Of a stretch of DNA of 64,000 nt, positions 11,754 to 23,931 are shown one piece after another. The stretch comes from Lunularia cruciata. Lineage: Eukaryota > Streptophyta > Marchantiopsida > Lunulariales > Lunulariaceae. Below the pieces are notes generated by a model. That model worked only from the letters and a program-made list of their open reading frames with translations, searched no databases and was not told the origin of the DNA. The stretch spans positions 62,908,552 through 62,972,551 of the forward strand of contig OX419756.1 of NCBI GenBank assembly GCA_948567375.1, read 5' to 3'. Every line of letters starts with the position of its first letter. The stretch's first letter is position 1. The translations under genes and the position numbers were made by a program.

Positions 11754-12635
11754 TAGGAGACAGACATTGTCTTGTACTTCTAACATCTTCCTGTCTACAA
11801 TATCTTTGAGACAAATCAGAAGATTTTTCAAGTTGATATCCTTTGCCTTCCTTCTTCTCATCTCCTGCACAAGCAACTTCAGCTTGTGCATCCTTACCTC
11901 TTCTAACTTGACCTTAGCATCAAGACTTAGCATTGCTTTCAACTCCACCATGACTGCTCCTACTGAATCCGACTCCACACTCAAAACTACATTCTCCTTA
12001 CTTCATTCTACCTCCAATTTGTTCCAATACATCATCAACTTGTCTTCAAATTCTGCCTTCAATGCTTCCTTCTATTCCACATACTGGACTAGTTGACCTT
12101 CTATACTTCTGAGCAAACCATGCAATTGATCTTCCTCCTGATGTTGATCTGCCAACTCTCATTGCCTGGTTTGATCTTTCTCTACTATGCTCTTTTGTGG
12201 ACTCTCTAGATCTTGCTCCATCATTGCTGCAATTGCCTTTGAGTGTATAACTTCTACCCTTGAATCAACAACTTTATGCTTCATCTTCTTGAACAACACC
12301 TTCTGTTCCTTTAGTTCTTCATTGCACTTCACAAAGTTCTCTTGCAAGGTATGAAGGCTTTTCTTCCAAAGAACTACTTCCACCCAAAGTTTTTTGGCTT
12401 CTCTCCTCAGGTTAGCTTACTCCTCAACTCCGAGGTCTCTTAACTCCAATGCCTTACCACCTTACCACTTCCAACTCATCCGTCATTCTCGGATGATTCT
12501 TCAACAAAGGACACACAATCTCTCATAGATATTTGACCCCAATGCATATTCCTTCATCATCTCCCATGTCTTCAACTTTGGTAGGTGGTTCATTGGCTGG
12601 TGCTTTACCCCAAAGATGCAATCTTCATACATTCA

Positions 12636-12655
12636 ATGCCATGCCATGCCATGCC
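12636..12655. repeat. (ATGCC)4 microsatellite
   Basis: Four tandem ATGCC units lie inside solo LTR no. 1. This is probably local slippage. Confidence 0.9.
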
Positions 12656-14402
12656 ATTTGAGCTCTTTTCTTCTTAGTTGACTTTGCTCGGACCTATAAC
12701 TACAACTTGAGCACTTCTCTTTGATCTTGTTTCCCTTGGAAATACCAAGGCAGCCTCTCTTGCTTGTTTGTCTTTCAATTCAACTATGTGAAACTCCATA
12801 CACGGCTCATCTCCTTCGTCCATATGGTCAATTGCCTCGTGAAACTCCCACTCTTCTTCTCCAACAATCTCTTCTCCCAATTCCTGAACTTTGGGCTCTC
12901 CCTCACTCTTGCTCTTGGACTCTCTACTTTGGAGCATGAATGCTTCTTTTGCTCCCAAGTCTTCACACTTTGACTTGGTTTTGCCTTCTAATTTGTCCTC
13001 CAAAGATGGTCTTTTCACTTCTACCAGCATTGGCTTCAGATTTAGCTTTCTTATCTTTTGTGGTTGTATTGGAGTGATTCTTCCTTTGGGTCTACTTCTC
13101 TTCCTTGTCATGGAGATATCCATTGACATGATCATCTCCTCCCCGCTCTTGAGGTAGTAGTCATTGCCTTCTTGCACCCGCTTAATGTAATATTGCTCAT
13201 CTTCTATCTGCTTCTCTTTGTGGTTAAGGTGAAAGTGGGACACTATCCGTCCTCTCTCCTCCAAGCTAAGTAGGTTCCATCCAAAGTAGAAGTGGGCTGC
13301 AAAAGGTACAAAGTAATTGGACATTACATCCATTCTCCAATTGGTAATCATTTGCCCAACATATTGGTGCAAACAATTTGCCCAATCTATTGCCTCTCCT
13401 GCAAACATCTAGTGAAAAAACACAACCTTTTGCATTGTTACATAGGTGGTTCACTCTAGCTTAAGCATGGCAATCATTGCACTAACAATCTCTCTTTGTA
13501 CTGGGTCCTTATACCTATCCATCTTATCCTCATTCTTGGTGCAAGGCCTATTGAAAGAATTCTTCACCTTGGCAGTTTCTTCCAAACATTCACACTTCAG
13601 ATAGAAGGTGACTCCTCCTACTTCTCCTATTTCTCTCCCCAAGACTAGTCTCCAATCCAACTCAGTCCATCAAGTTGGATTCCCTCTCTTCCCTTCATGC
13701 TTGAGTTTGTCTCTACAATTGCTGGCAGCAATCTTTGCCATGAACCCTAGAAAGCTCAAATTCCAATTTTGGGGCAAAAATGTGATGCAAAATCTGTTCA
13801 AGACTTTGATCCTTGCCACTACATCTAATCAATGAATTGCAACACCCCTCACCTCACTCTGCTTATTTCCCTTTGGGACCATTGTGTGCTTCCTCACTCT
13901 CAGCCTCTGAAAGATCAAACCCTCCTTAAAACCTGAGATTCTAACTCCTTTGGGACAACTATTGAGAGGCATAAGATATTGTCATGATATTTCAGAATAC
14001 CCGCAATGACATCTCAATTTTATAGTCTTTTGTTGATAGGTCATTCTTCAGTCAATCTTCAATTGATATGACAATTCTATGTGTCTATTTTCTATCACTC
14101 TCAATGTCATCTTGAACCTAAGGTAGTCACTTTCTTTACACATACTTTCTTGATTGGCTGAACCCGAGTAAAAGTTTTTACTGGTTCTTCAGATTGGGTT
14201 GCATATCCAGATACAAAGTCCTCTATCTTTAGCTTCATACTTCCATCCATCCAACCTGAGTCCTTCTGACTTTGACCCAAGGTCAACTTTGGGTCTATTC
14301 CAAACACACAATTCTTCTTGTTTCTTTCCCATTTAGCCTTCCTTTGGCTCTAACAACACACTTCTTTAAAACATCTTAAAAAAATGTGGGTACCACATTG
14401 TT

Positions 14403-17400
14403 GCACCCTATTGTGAGGCAAGCCTGCCAAAAGTATAAGGAGATGGAATGGGATGAAGATCTGGACAAATTCATTGAGGAGTTTGAAGTGATTTCCTATG
14501 CCAACAAGGAATATGACTCCCAAGATAGACTACAAATTTTCCCAAGTTTGCTCCAAAAGACAGTTTGTGGTTAATTCAAAATGGGTTTAAACTAGCCAAT
14601 TGGTGGAACTTTGGTATAGCCTCTTGGAAATGGTTTCAAGGAGTGGATTACAATACAAGTGACTTTTCACACTCACTAATTTGGATCAAGGCATGAACAA
14701 GAAGTTGAAACATTCTGCAGAATGGTTCATGGTGTTATTGAATGGAGTGCTTAAGTAAGCAATGGTGGTTGGCTATTTGGATGCCCAAGCAATCACCTGG
14801 TTTCTCAGGTGCTTATCACTAGACATTCATATCTTTGCAAGAGAGAGGAACTTAACTTCTCTTGACAAAGTACTCAAACATGTCACTTGCTATGAGGTAG
14901 CTCACTCTCATTCTACTAGTAACCAAAGAAATCAGGAGAAGAAAGGGTGAAAGGCAAGAAGAAGATTATCTCATAGTACCTCTCCATCTTTAGATGACTC
15001 ATCCACCATGTCAAGTTCCTCATTTTCCTCAAAAGATGACAACAGAAAAAAGAGGAATTGGAGGAGGTTAGAGGTAAAACTATTATGAGCTCCAGCAAAA
15101 AATGTCAACAAGACAAACACTAAGCTAGAAACTTTTTAAATTTTTTTTCAGATTTTTAGATTTAGATGGTTGGGATGAAGGACAAAAGGAAAGCAATCTC
15201 ATTTGCAAGATCAAATGTATAATGTGGTAAATTGGATCATGTAAACACAAAGTGCCTGACCAATAGATCTGTTTACCCGGTACAACAAATTGATTAGGTT
15301 CCAACTTGGGATCACAACAAATATCAAGATCCAAAAGAAGAAGTGGTCTATCAAACTCAAGAGTTCCAACCATAATCAAGCATGGCATTCCAAGGTCCAT
15401 GCTAAGGTCCAAGGAAGTATATGAATAATGTTCCACCCAAATGGATGCTAATGTTGAATCAAAATTGACCCATAATGTTGCACTTGGAGCTTGTTATAAT
15501 TGTGGCTTGCTTGGACATAAGTCACCAAACTATCTTGAGCCTTGATGGCAGATTGCATATTTTCCTTTGTGTGGAAATTGTAAGGGCATGGGTCATGTGC
15601 CTAGCCAATATCTCCAGCCCTTGAATCCAAAGCCTCCAGTGAGGTATGTTCAGACCAAAACGTCTCCCACCGCAAGCCAAGGTGGAGGCCACAATGAATT
15701 GTATAACTTTGGAAGGAGAAGTTCCAAATAAGTTGAATTTATCCTTGTAGGAAGAATGGCTGGATTTTGATGTGTTGTGAGTTGAAACACATTCAAGAAA
15801 GAAGAAACATGATCCCAAAGAGGTAAGCACTACCTTGTCCTCCTCGTGGAAGATGAAGTTATTTTGTTCCAAATCCATATTTTTTGCTAAGGAAAAGAAG
15901 ATTTTGGCCAAGGCCAAAGCAAAAGCCGTATAGAAGGAGGCTATTTAAAAGGACCAAGACCTAAACTTGAAGGATGTTCAGAAGGAGAGTTCTCTTGCAT
16001 TGAAGCTAACATCTGATCCAAGGTTGAAGGTCTAATCCAAGCCAAAGCTGGTAAACCCAAAGTGACTCAGGTTCAAAACAAAATTATGTTGGTCACCATA
16101 TGCAAGAGGCATGAAGTTAGTTTGGATCAGGTTGAGAATTCAACCCCAAAGCAGAAGCAAAAGGTGAATCTAGGGGAACTACCCTGGTACAATAATATAT
16201 GTCTAGCGTCCACTCAAGCAAACATGATGCTTAAGCAGTTGTGGGAAGATGACAAGTTATATAAGAAGCAACTAAGCTTGGCTCTTAAGAGAGTACCTAT
16301 GATCCTCAAGAAGGATCTCCTTGCCATATATCAAATTGAACAAGAAGATTTGGAATCTCTAGAGGTAGATGTGGCAATGGCAGGTTGCAAAATTATGTTT
16401 GTACCCATTGACTTAGGTTCTGATGTTAATGTAATGACAGAGGATGCTAACCATAGGTTGGGGTATCATACCTTTGAACTACACCATGAATATTGAATTT
16501 TGCAGATCAGTCTAGACCCCAACCTTTGGGAATGTTGTCCAATATAGTGACAATCATTGGAGGAGTACCTTTCAAACTCAACTATATTGTACTCATACCA
16601 ATGACCAAAATTGGTTATCCCTTATTGATTGGAATATCTTGGTTATATAGTGCATGTGTTCTTGTGGATTGACATCAAGAAAAGGTGAGATTTAATGATA
16701 TTGAGTCCGAAGGTCACAGATTGGTGACAATCAATTGGACAAAGGTTCCCCACCTCAGGAAATTGATCTTCATCTAAAGATGAAGATCAATTCGAGGATT
16801 CATCTTCTTTGACTTTGAAAGACTTGGACCAAGAAATGTATGTAAATTATTCGTAGTGCTACAAGGTGGACGTCAGAGAGGAAAACTTATACAATATGGC
16901 ATTTAATAGCAATGATTTAGAGGAAGGGAATTACAATTCTACTCAACTTGGACTGTGCCAAGTTAGTCATGTGGAAGGACTCATCCACCTTGATAACTAT
17001 CAGGATGTTGTTGTGGAAGAAGGCAAAGTTCTTAAATATCCAAGACAATCACCCTTAAGGAATTGACAGATTACACTATCTTATTTAAAAAAACCACGAT
17101 CTATTTGTTTGGTCTATTGAACAGATGCTTGGAATCTAGAGATAATTTAGCGAGCAGGATATTGATTTGGTGGAAGGTGCAGTCCCAGTTTGGCAACACC
17201 AGTACTGGTTGAGTCCAAAGTATTCACTCTTGGTAAAGGATAAGATTGATAAATACTTAGGGGCCAGAATTATCTTTCCATTCTTGAGCAATGAATGAGT
17301 ATCCCCAATTGTCATTATTCCAAAGAAGAAGACAAGAAAAATTTGGGTGTGTAAAAATTTTTGCAAGTTGAATGTAGTCATGAGGAAGGATCATCATCCT

Positions 17401-19749
17401 TTGCTATTTATAGATACAATTCTAGACCAAGTAGTAAGTCATCCTTGCTATAGTTTTCTCAATGGATTTTTAAGCTATAATCAAGTGTCCATGTGGGAAG
17501 AAGACAAGGATAAAACTACATTCACTATTGATTGGAGTACCTATGCATATAATCAGATTCCCTTTGTGTTGTGTAATGCCCTTGCTACATTCTAACATAT
17601 GATGAATGTGATTTTTAAGGACTTCCTTCAAAAGTTTGTGGAAGTCTTTATTTATGACTTTTATGTGTTTGGACAAAGAGAGATACATTTGACTTATCTT
17701 CATCAAATTTTTGATAGGTGCCATGTTCTAGGCTTTTCCTTACATCCAAAAAAGTTTTTCTTTGCCATAATAGAAGGAATTTTGCTAGGACATTGAGTGT
17801 CAAGCCAAGGAATAGAAGTTGATATTGAGAAGATGAAGGTTATATTAGCCTTAGAATCTCCCAAAAATATTAAGGACCTAAGAGTCTTCTTGGGATATGT
17901 AAGATATTATAAGTGCTTTGTTGCTACTATGAGTGTTTGTTGCACCCTTACAAAAGTTACTACAAAAATCAAAAGATCATATGTGAGAGGCAGAGCAAGA
18001 AGAGGCCTTCTAGGTGTTAAAAAGGAAATAAGTGGAAGCACTAATCATGAGGGCTCCAAATTGGGATGTCCCTTTTCATGTATATGTGGATACTATGTCC
18101 ATTGCAATAGGAGTAGTCCTTAGTGAAAAGGATGAAAAGAAGAAGTATTATCCTATTTATTATGCCAATAGGCAGCTATCAGCTATAGAGAAAAATTATG
18201 CCTCTATGGAAAAAGAAGCACTTGGGATGGTGTATGCTTGCAAGAAATTTCAACACTACTGTTGGGATATGAGTTTGTTTTCCATGTGGATCACTATGCA
18301 CTACAATACTTAGTGAAGAAAGCTGACTTATCAAGGTGAATTGCAGGTTGGATTCTATTATTACAAGAATTCACATGTATTGTACAAGTGAGGAAGTGTG
18401 CTCCACATGCAAATGCAGACTTCCTATCCAAATTAGAAACATGTGAATAGGACTTAGAGATAGATGAATATTTCCTCGATAAAGAGTTATAACATTTGAT
18501 GTGAAGTACAAGATATGCAACAAAATATCATTATCTACACACATGTCAATGTCCTAAAGGATTGGATTTAGAACCAAGGGCAATCTCTCTTAAGAAAATG
18601 GGACCAAATGAGCTCAACCATAACATTTTGTTTGAAATGGGTGCAACCAAGATGCTTTATAGGTGCTTGGAAGCCTACAAAGTAGGTGGAGTTATAGAAT
18701 CTCTACACTCAAAAGCATTGGGAGGTCATTATGCCTTAAAGAACATAGTTAAGAACATTCTTCCATAGGATATTTGTAGCCTATGATGCATAAGGATACA
18801 CAAGCTCATATCAGAAGTTGTGATGCTTGTTAGCACACAAGGAAACTTGTGCCTACTACCTAGTGGCCCTTGAGACCAAATTTTGCAATTGGCTCTATTC
18901 AAGAAATGGGGTATTGATTTTGTGGGTCTGATGTAACTGGTCACCTAATTCACCAAAAGGAGATATATTCTAGTATGCACGGATTATGCTACTAGAATAG
19001 TGGAGGACAATGCAAGTTGGAAAGGTGATGCAGAAATGGTAGTAGAAATTTTCTTCTAACATATCATCTCTAGATATGGATGTGCTTTGGAATTAGTCAG
19101 TAATTGGGGTACTCAATTTTTGAACTCACTTGTGGAAACAAAGTGTTTTCAAATTAAACATTGAAAGAAAACTACCTACAACCCAAAAGTAGATGGATTG
19201 ATAGAGAAAGCTAATGGGTTACTTTGTAAAATTTTGAATAAGGTGACAATCAATTATGCCTCCAATTGGGACACAAAGTTACTTGTAGCTTTATGGGCAT
19301 ATAGGAATACTAAATGAATTACCACTAGGTAGACTCCATATTTCTTAACATATGGATTGCATTCCATATTACCAATTGAGTTTGAAGTGAAATCATACCA
19401 TATCCTGTGTGAGGAAGGGTTGTTGGAGGAAGAAAGTCAAGATCTTTGGATTCACCAACTGATGTGGCTAAAGGAGAAGCAAGCCAATGCATTGCAAACT
19501 CCAAGAGAAACAGAAGCTCAAAGGAAGGACAAGCATGATAAGAGGTAACATCCTGTCACTATTTGTGAAGGTGACTTAGTGCTATTATGTGACAATCACC
19601 AAATACTCTTGCTTGAGAAGTTACACTTAAGGTGGATGGCGCCATACCAAGTGATGCATATTTTTGAAAATGATTCTATTTGACTTGTAGACTTGGAAGG
19701 AAACCCTTGTGCCACCAAAGTAAATGGTTGGAGGGTATATCATTATTGA
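14403..19749 (+). pseudogene. A1 gag-pol, degenerate
   Basis: Blocks in order: gag (KFIEEFEVISYANKE at about 14465; LDAQAITWFL and FARERNLTSLDKV at about 14776-14870); two zinc knuckles (ACYNCGLLGHKS near 15490, CGNCKGMGHV near 15570); protease core PIDLGSDVNVMTED (about 16405-16445), with the usual Ser after Asp replaced; RT from about 17160 with SPIV.I.KKK, HPCYSFLNGF and FIYDFYVFG (about 17650), where one catalytic Asp is now Tyr; RNase H (WDVPFHVYVDT, about 18063); integrase (HSKALGGHYALK at about 18707, CTDYAT at about 18977, LVSNWGTQF at about 19095, where the catalytic Asp is lost). Many stops are present. No chromodomain is seen. Non-functional. Confidence 0.85.
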
Positions 19750-19810
19750 ATAGTGGACTCCAAAGTACATGAAAGAAGCCAAATTGATGTTAATGGGGAT
19801 GCTAACATTT

Positions 19811-19823
19811 GAGTGAGGGGGTA
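19811..19823 (+). other. A1 polypurine tract
   Basis: GAGTGAGGGGGTA immediately precedes the 3' LTR start TGTGGTACTCACAT. The same arrangement (GAGGGAGGGGGTA) precedes the 3' LTR of A4 on the minus strand. Confidence 0.85.
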
Positions 19824-21651
19824 TGTGGTACTCACATTTTTTATTTTTGATAGTTTTTAGGATAAAAAGTGTTTTTAAATAGAAAAGGAGGTTAGATGAA
19901 GAGAATTGGTGTGTTTGGATCTGAAGTAGGAGATCTATCCAACTTGAGGAAGTCAACTTCATGTCAGAGGCAACGAAGATTTGGATTAGACTTGAAAAGA
20001 TTGAGGACCCAAAGTGATGACACTTTGTATCAAGATGAAGAAATCTGATCCAAGGACCTTTAACAGCCTTGACTTGGGCCATACCAACCAAGAAGGTGCA
20101 CTTGATGTGAATGGTTACTTTGTGTGGGGATATATTTAAAAGTGAGAAGAGTAACGTATGCATTAGACGTGATTCTTGATTGAAGTTCAAATGAAGAATG
20201 ACTATGATTCAGAGGAGTATAAAATTGAGAATTTTTCAAGAGGATTCTCCAATGCTGAAAGATTATCTTATACCTTTGAATAGTTGTCCTAATTGTATTA
20301 AAATCACAAGCAAAGTTGCGGGACTCTTTTGTGCAAAGCCAAGTGATTTGGAGAAAAACTTGATGTTGTTTAAAGGAAGGAAGATAGGTTTTGGCCATCT
20401 TGGATCAAATTTCTTTCATTAGACATGTTGACATGGTTTGAAAATTTAAGGTCTTGAGCTGACTTTGGATCACTTTCCTGGCATGGAACTAGAATCTTTG
20501 TTTTCCAAGATTCATGACAAAAATTGTAGCTAGTAGATGTGAGGAAGGTCTGAGCAAGGAAAGGAAGAAAGGAAAACTGGCCTAATGGACGGAATCCAAG
20601 ATGGAAGTTAGTTGTAGGTCAAGATGCAAGAGAGCCTGGAGGGATCACCTTTGATCAGGAGAGTGATCTTGTGCAAGAAACAAAGGAACTAAAGGTGACC
20701 TTCCATGAACCTTAAAAGAAAAATAACTACAATGTACATGCTTATAAAGACCCAATGAGGTGAAGTATTGTTGGAGTAGTGATGGCTATGATAAAGCTAG
20801 AGTGCACTATCTATGTAACAAACTAGCAAGTAGTGTTCTTCCATCTCATGTTTACAAGAGAGTGTAAACTAGGCAAAGTGTTTCTATGTTAGGACAAAGC
20901 ACATGATAGGGCAGTGGAAGATGGATCTGCTACTCCATTACTTTGTGCCTCTTGCAGCCCATTACTATTTGGGTTTGAATTTACTCAACCCCAAAGAAAG
21001 AAGGCAGATGGTATTGCATTTTCATCTAGAATTGTATCAGAATGCGAACGAGGAAGAGAAACAATTCATGGCGGAGGTCAAGGAGAGTGACAAGTATTTC
21101 ACCAGAACAGGATGAGAAAAGATGCTGTCAATCCCATACCCTCAACCTAAGAAGAGAATCCAAACCAAGGACATTGTCTTACCATCAAAGAAGAGAACTA
21201 CTTGGTGAGTGAACCCAAGTCAGGCTGTAGCAATGGTTGATCTATTGTCAAGGGCAGATGAGGAAGAAGAAATAGAGTCCAATGAGGATGACTCTAATGA
21301 GATGTTGACTCTAAAGATTAAAGAGTAGAGTATTGCAAGCAAGGGAGGGCCAAAAGTCCAATAGCCAATAGAGGAAGTGGCCAAGGAAGGATCAGATCAG
21401 GACTTTCATGAGGAAATTGAATGCATGGAGGGCAGAGATACCTCATGTATGGACCTACCAAAAGATAACATTCCAAACGAGAAGGAAGATAAGCCCAAGA
21501 TCATGTTCCAACAAGGAGTACATTTTTGTTGTCTCACCAAGATTATTTGTGTTGGACCAAGTGAGCTTGTGGTGGAGGAAGAGAGCTTGGAGGGGACAAT
21601 CATGAAGGTCTGGAGATCTCATTTTTGGGTTGCAACACAAGTTTTGACATT
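19824..21651 (+). repeat. A1 3' LTR, cut by another A LTR
   Basis: It begins TGTGGTACTCACATTTTTT after the polypurine tract and aligns with the 5' LTR from 20102 on. It is interrupted at 21652, inside its ORF, by a new LTR start (TGTGGAACCCATATTTTT). Its continuation lies beyond the nested insertions and is not seen in the window. Confidence 0.8.
20253..21651 (+). pseudogene. LTR-encoded ORF (A1 3' LTR copy), 5' half, degenerate
   Basis: It begins MLKDYLIPLNSCPN (20253) and includes LLHYFVPLAAHYYLGLNLLNPKER (about 20925-20995, quoted in part from a longer block). It ends in the acidic region when the A3 LTR starts at 21652. Multiple stops. It is the same subfamily as the A1 5' LTR copy. Confidence 0.72.
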
Positions 21652-22121
21652 TGTGGAACCCATATTTTTTGTTTTTGTTATTTTTTAGTGAAGAAGTGAA
21701 CTATTGAAGCCATATTGAAGCCAAATGGAAGAAAGAAGAGAAGAATCATGTGTTTGGATCCAACTCAAGGAAGTTGACTTTGTGTTAAAGGAAGAAGAAC
21801 TTGGATAGGATCAATAGATCCAAAGTAAGGTTACTTTGTATTAGAAGGATCAACCCAATATGAAGACACCTTAACAACTTTAACTTAGGCCATACCAACC
21901 AAGAAGGTACATTTAGCAAAAATGGCTACTACTAGGATAAATTTGGGAGTGACAAAAATAAGGCATGCAAAATGTGTGTGTTTTGCTTGAGGTTTGACTA
22001 AAGAATGACAAAAAATTAGAGAAATATAAAATCAAGACTTTATCAAGGGAATTTTTCAATGCTAAAGTGATATCCTATTTCTTTGAAGAGTTGTCCCAAA
22101 GGAGTTTGAATCACAAGCCAA
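21652..22121 (+). repeat. A3: family A LTR start (plus strand), fragment 1
   Basis: It starts TGTGGAACCCATATTTTTTG and runs to the beginning of its ORF (CAATGCTAAAG...CACAAGCCAAG at about 22056-22121). A minus-strand A LTR then begins (TGTGACAACTTGG at 22122). A later part of the same LTR appears to resume at about 25941. Confidence 0.68.
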
Positions 22122-23931
22122 GTGTGACAACTTGGAAAATATCACTTTTGTGGTAATTGGGTAAGTAAGGTTCATTCCCACAGAGATATTGATAAAAAAT
22201 GTTTAAATATGAAGTCAAATAGTAACAAGTAGTTCTTCTTGGTTGTGTCTTTAATCTCTTAGGTAGAAACTACACCCAAAAGAGAGTAACAAGCATTGAA
22301 TCGTAGTCTCATCACAACAATTTGTCACACTTAATCACAACTCCATCAAATCCGTCCAAACAATCTTGATTGTGATGATTCATTCAATCTCTCTCAAAAA
22401 TAGCACTTCATTGAAAAATGATGTTGCCTTAGAATTGTGTTCCACTTCTCCATTGAAGGCACAACTTCCTCAATCAAAATTGCTTCACATCAACCCAGTG
22501 CTAGACTCACAATTGTAGAATACTACCAACATTACAATTCCTCTCAGACCTATCAAGGCATTGCTTCAATTGCACTTCACTTAGGATCAAACACACGGAA
22601 TGAAGATCAAGGCTATGTAATCCAACATTCAACAAACACACTAACTTGCACTTCAAAATTCTACACACACTCACAAACACAAATGCAAAGTTGATACTTG
22701 GAATCAAGCTCAAGCGACAAGCACTGCTTCACAACACTTCACTTTATGTATTCTCAAAAATTATGAGCACTGAACAGCATAACACTATAAATGCCACCTT
22801 TAGATAGTAAAACAATTGATAGTGACTAACTAATATATTTTTTCCTAATAACCCTTCCTACTTGCAAATCCAAGCTAACAATACACCTCTTCATATCTGC
22901 CTCTTCAAATCTCAGAACTGTTGTTAATCCAATCCAATGTCTACTTCTTCCAATCCCAAAGTAACCTCACATACTACCCTATCCTCAAGTTTTACAACTA
23001 CTAAATCTTCTACCAATTCTAACACTTCTTCTTCTTGATCTACCATTCCTTTCATGGGTAATCTTATTAAATTTTTTCCCCGCTCTTCTCTAATATCTTC
23101 AATAGTACCTCCAAAGATATTTGTACTCCTATCTCATCTACTTTGGGCTTCACTCTTACATCCTTCCAAAGTTTATCTATCTCTAACTTAACTAAATCTA
23201 ATCTAATTGTGATATTGTCTTCCACTTCCAATATCTTCTTATCTACACAAGTTCTGAGACTTATCAGCAAAGCATTCAAATCTTTATCCTTTGCATTTCT
23301 TCTCCTTGTCTCTTGCACCAACAACCTTAACTTGTGCAATCTAGTTTCTTCAATCCTCACACTAGCTTTTGTACTCAACATTGCATTCATCTTTACTACG
23401 ACCTCCTTCAATGGCTCAAGCCTCATCCTTCTTTCATGTTCTCAATCTACCTACCAATCTTCCCTTTACATTGCCAGTATTGCCTTGAATTTATTTTTGA
23501 AAATCTCCTTCTCCTTCTCAACAATCTTATCTTCCAGATTACAAAGTAACTCCCTTAACCCTTCTTCCTCTCTATATCTCACTGTCAACTCTCTTTGCTA
23601 GAGCTGCTTCTTCTCTTTTACACTCTCCATCATTTGATTTGCTGCTTCCCTGCTACTCTTGCCATAGCATGGATGATTTCCAATCGTGAATCAACAAACT
23701 ACTATTTCAAGATTTCATACTCAACTATCTATCTTTCTCTTGCTATGACATTCTGCTCTATTATGCTCTCTTTACTTCCCACTTCCTTCTTTAAATTGTC
23801 AATTACTTGATTCTATACTATTGCATCTATTCATAGTTCTTCCTTCTGCTCCTCTCCTTAGGTTATGATCTTCTTTAACTCCAAGTTCTCTCTTTCTAAC
23901 TTTGCCAACACGTGCAACACGGTTGTGACAA
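22122..23931 (-). repeat. minus-strand family A LTR (L3), 3' part
   Basis: TGTGACAACTTGGAAAATATCAC at 22122 is the LTR 3' end read on the other strand. The piece runs through the ORF C-terminus (stop at about 22924, GLEEVDIGLD) and coiled coil to 23931, where a second LTR interrupts it. The coding sequence resumes at 25398 in the same sense (MQSECPEVKT then VLHVLAKLE). Confidence 0.75.
22924..23931 (-). pseudogene. LTR-encoded ORF in L3, coiled-coil half
   Basis: It contains the conserved C-terminal blocks: EETRLHKLRLLVQETRRR, KDLNALLISLRTCVDKK and EVEDNITIRLDLVKLEIDKL (pieces within 23067-23426), preceded upstream by heptad-rich coiled coil. It is broken by stops. It continues at 25398-25935 beyond the nested LTR. 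Confidence 0.72.

Larger units (their letters stand above)
11076..11757 (+). other. nuclear insertion of mitochondrial DNA (NUMT), about 680 bp
   Basis: GC-richer sequence foreign to the LTR, precisely interrupting its ORF. It contains a group II intron 3' region followed by the 3' exon of a tRNA-Ser(GCU). The LTR resumes at AGACAGACATTG (about 11758). No target duplication is evident, only one or two bases of ambiguity at the joins, as is usual for organelle DNA captured during end joining. Mitochondrial origin is inferred from the tRNA type (a chloroplast tRNA-Ser(GCU) differs) and from the known liverwort mitochondrial trnS-GCU intron. Confidence 0.75.
10753..13970 (-). pseudogene. LTR-encoded ORF in solo LTR no. 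1, degenerate and split
   Basis: Its longest piece is 12674-13408 (244 residues, starting MFAGEAIDWANC), containing NYFVPFAAHFYFGWNLL and EERGRIVSHFH, then a Lys/Glu-rich acidic section. An earlier piece (13451-13660) carries MDWRLVLG and YKDPV.REIVSA. The coiled-coil parts are at 12159-12383 and 11727-11984. The mitochondrial fragment splits the block DNVCL from RLDLVRSD. The C-terminus (EANVEVDIKLE, stop at 10753) matches the conserved end of the other copies. It is broken by stops, at least one frameshift and the insert. Confidence 0.75.
9986..14397 (-). mobile_element. solo family A LTR no. 1, carrying a mitochondrial insert
   Basis: Read on the minus strand it begins TGTGGTACCCACAT (14397) and ends GGGTTGTCACA (9986). 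It is flanked by TTGTT and has no gag-pol. It is 4412 bp long. Removing the mitochondrial piece at about 11076-11757 leaves about 3730 bp, the normal family A LTR length. It contains a degenerate copy of the LTR ORF. Confidence 0.88.
9981..14402. repeat. target-site duplication TTGTT flanking a solo LTR
   Basis: TTGTT at 9981-9985 and again at 14398-14402 immediately flanks the minus-strand LTR 9986-14397. A perfect 5-bp duplication on both sides shows that the LTR entered as one element and later lost its interior by LTR-LTR recombination. Confidence 0.9.
5763..21651 (+). mobile_element. A1: decayed Ty3/Gypsy family A element with nested solo LTR
   Basis: The order is 5' LTR (5763-9301, 5' end missing), primer site (9309-9326), gag start, nested minus-strand solo LTR (9986-14397), rest of gag, protease, RT, RNase H, integrase (to 19749), polypurine tract (19811-19823) and 3' LTR (from 19824, cut at 21651). 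All protein regions are full of stops and frameshifts, so this is the oldest clear element in the stack. It belongs to a diverged subfamily: its LTR ORF begins MLKDY where the younger copies have MSSNF. Confidence 0.85.
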
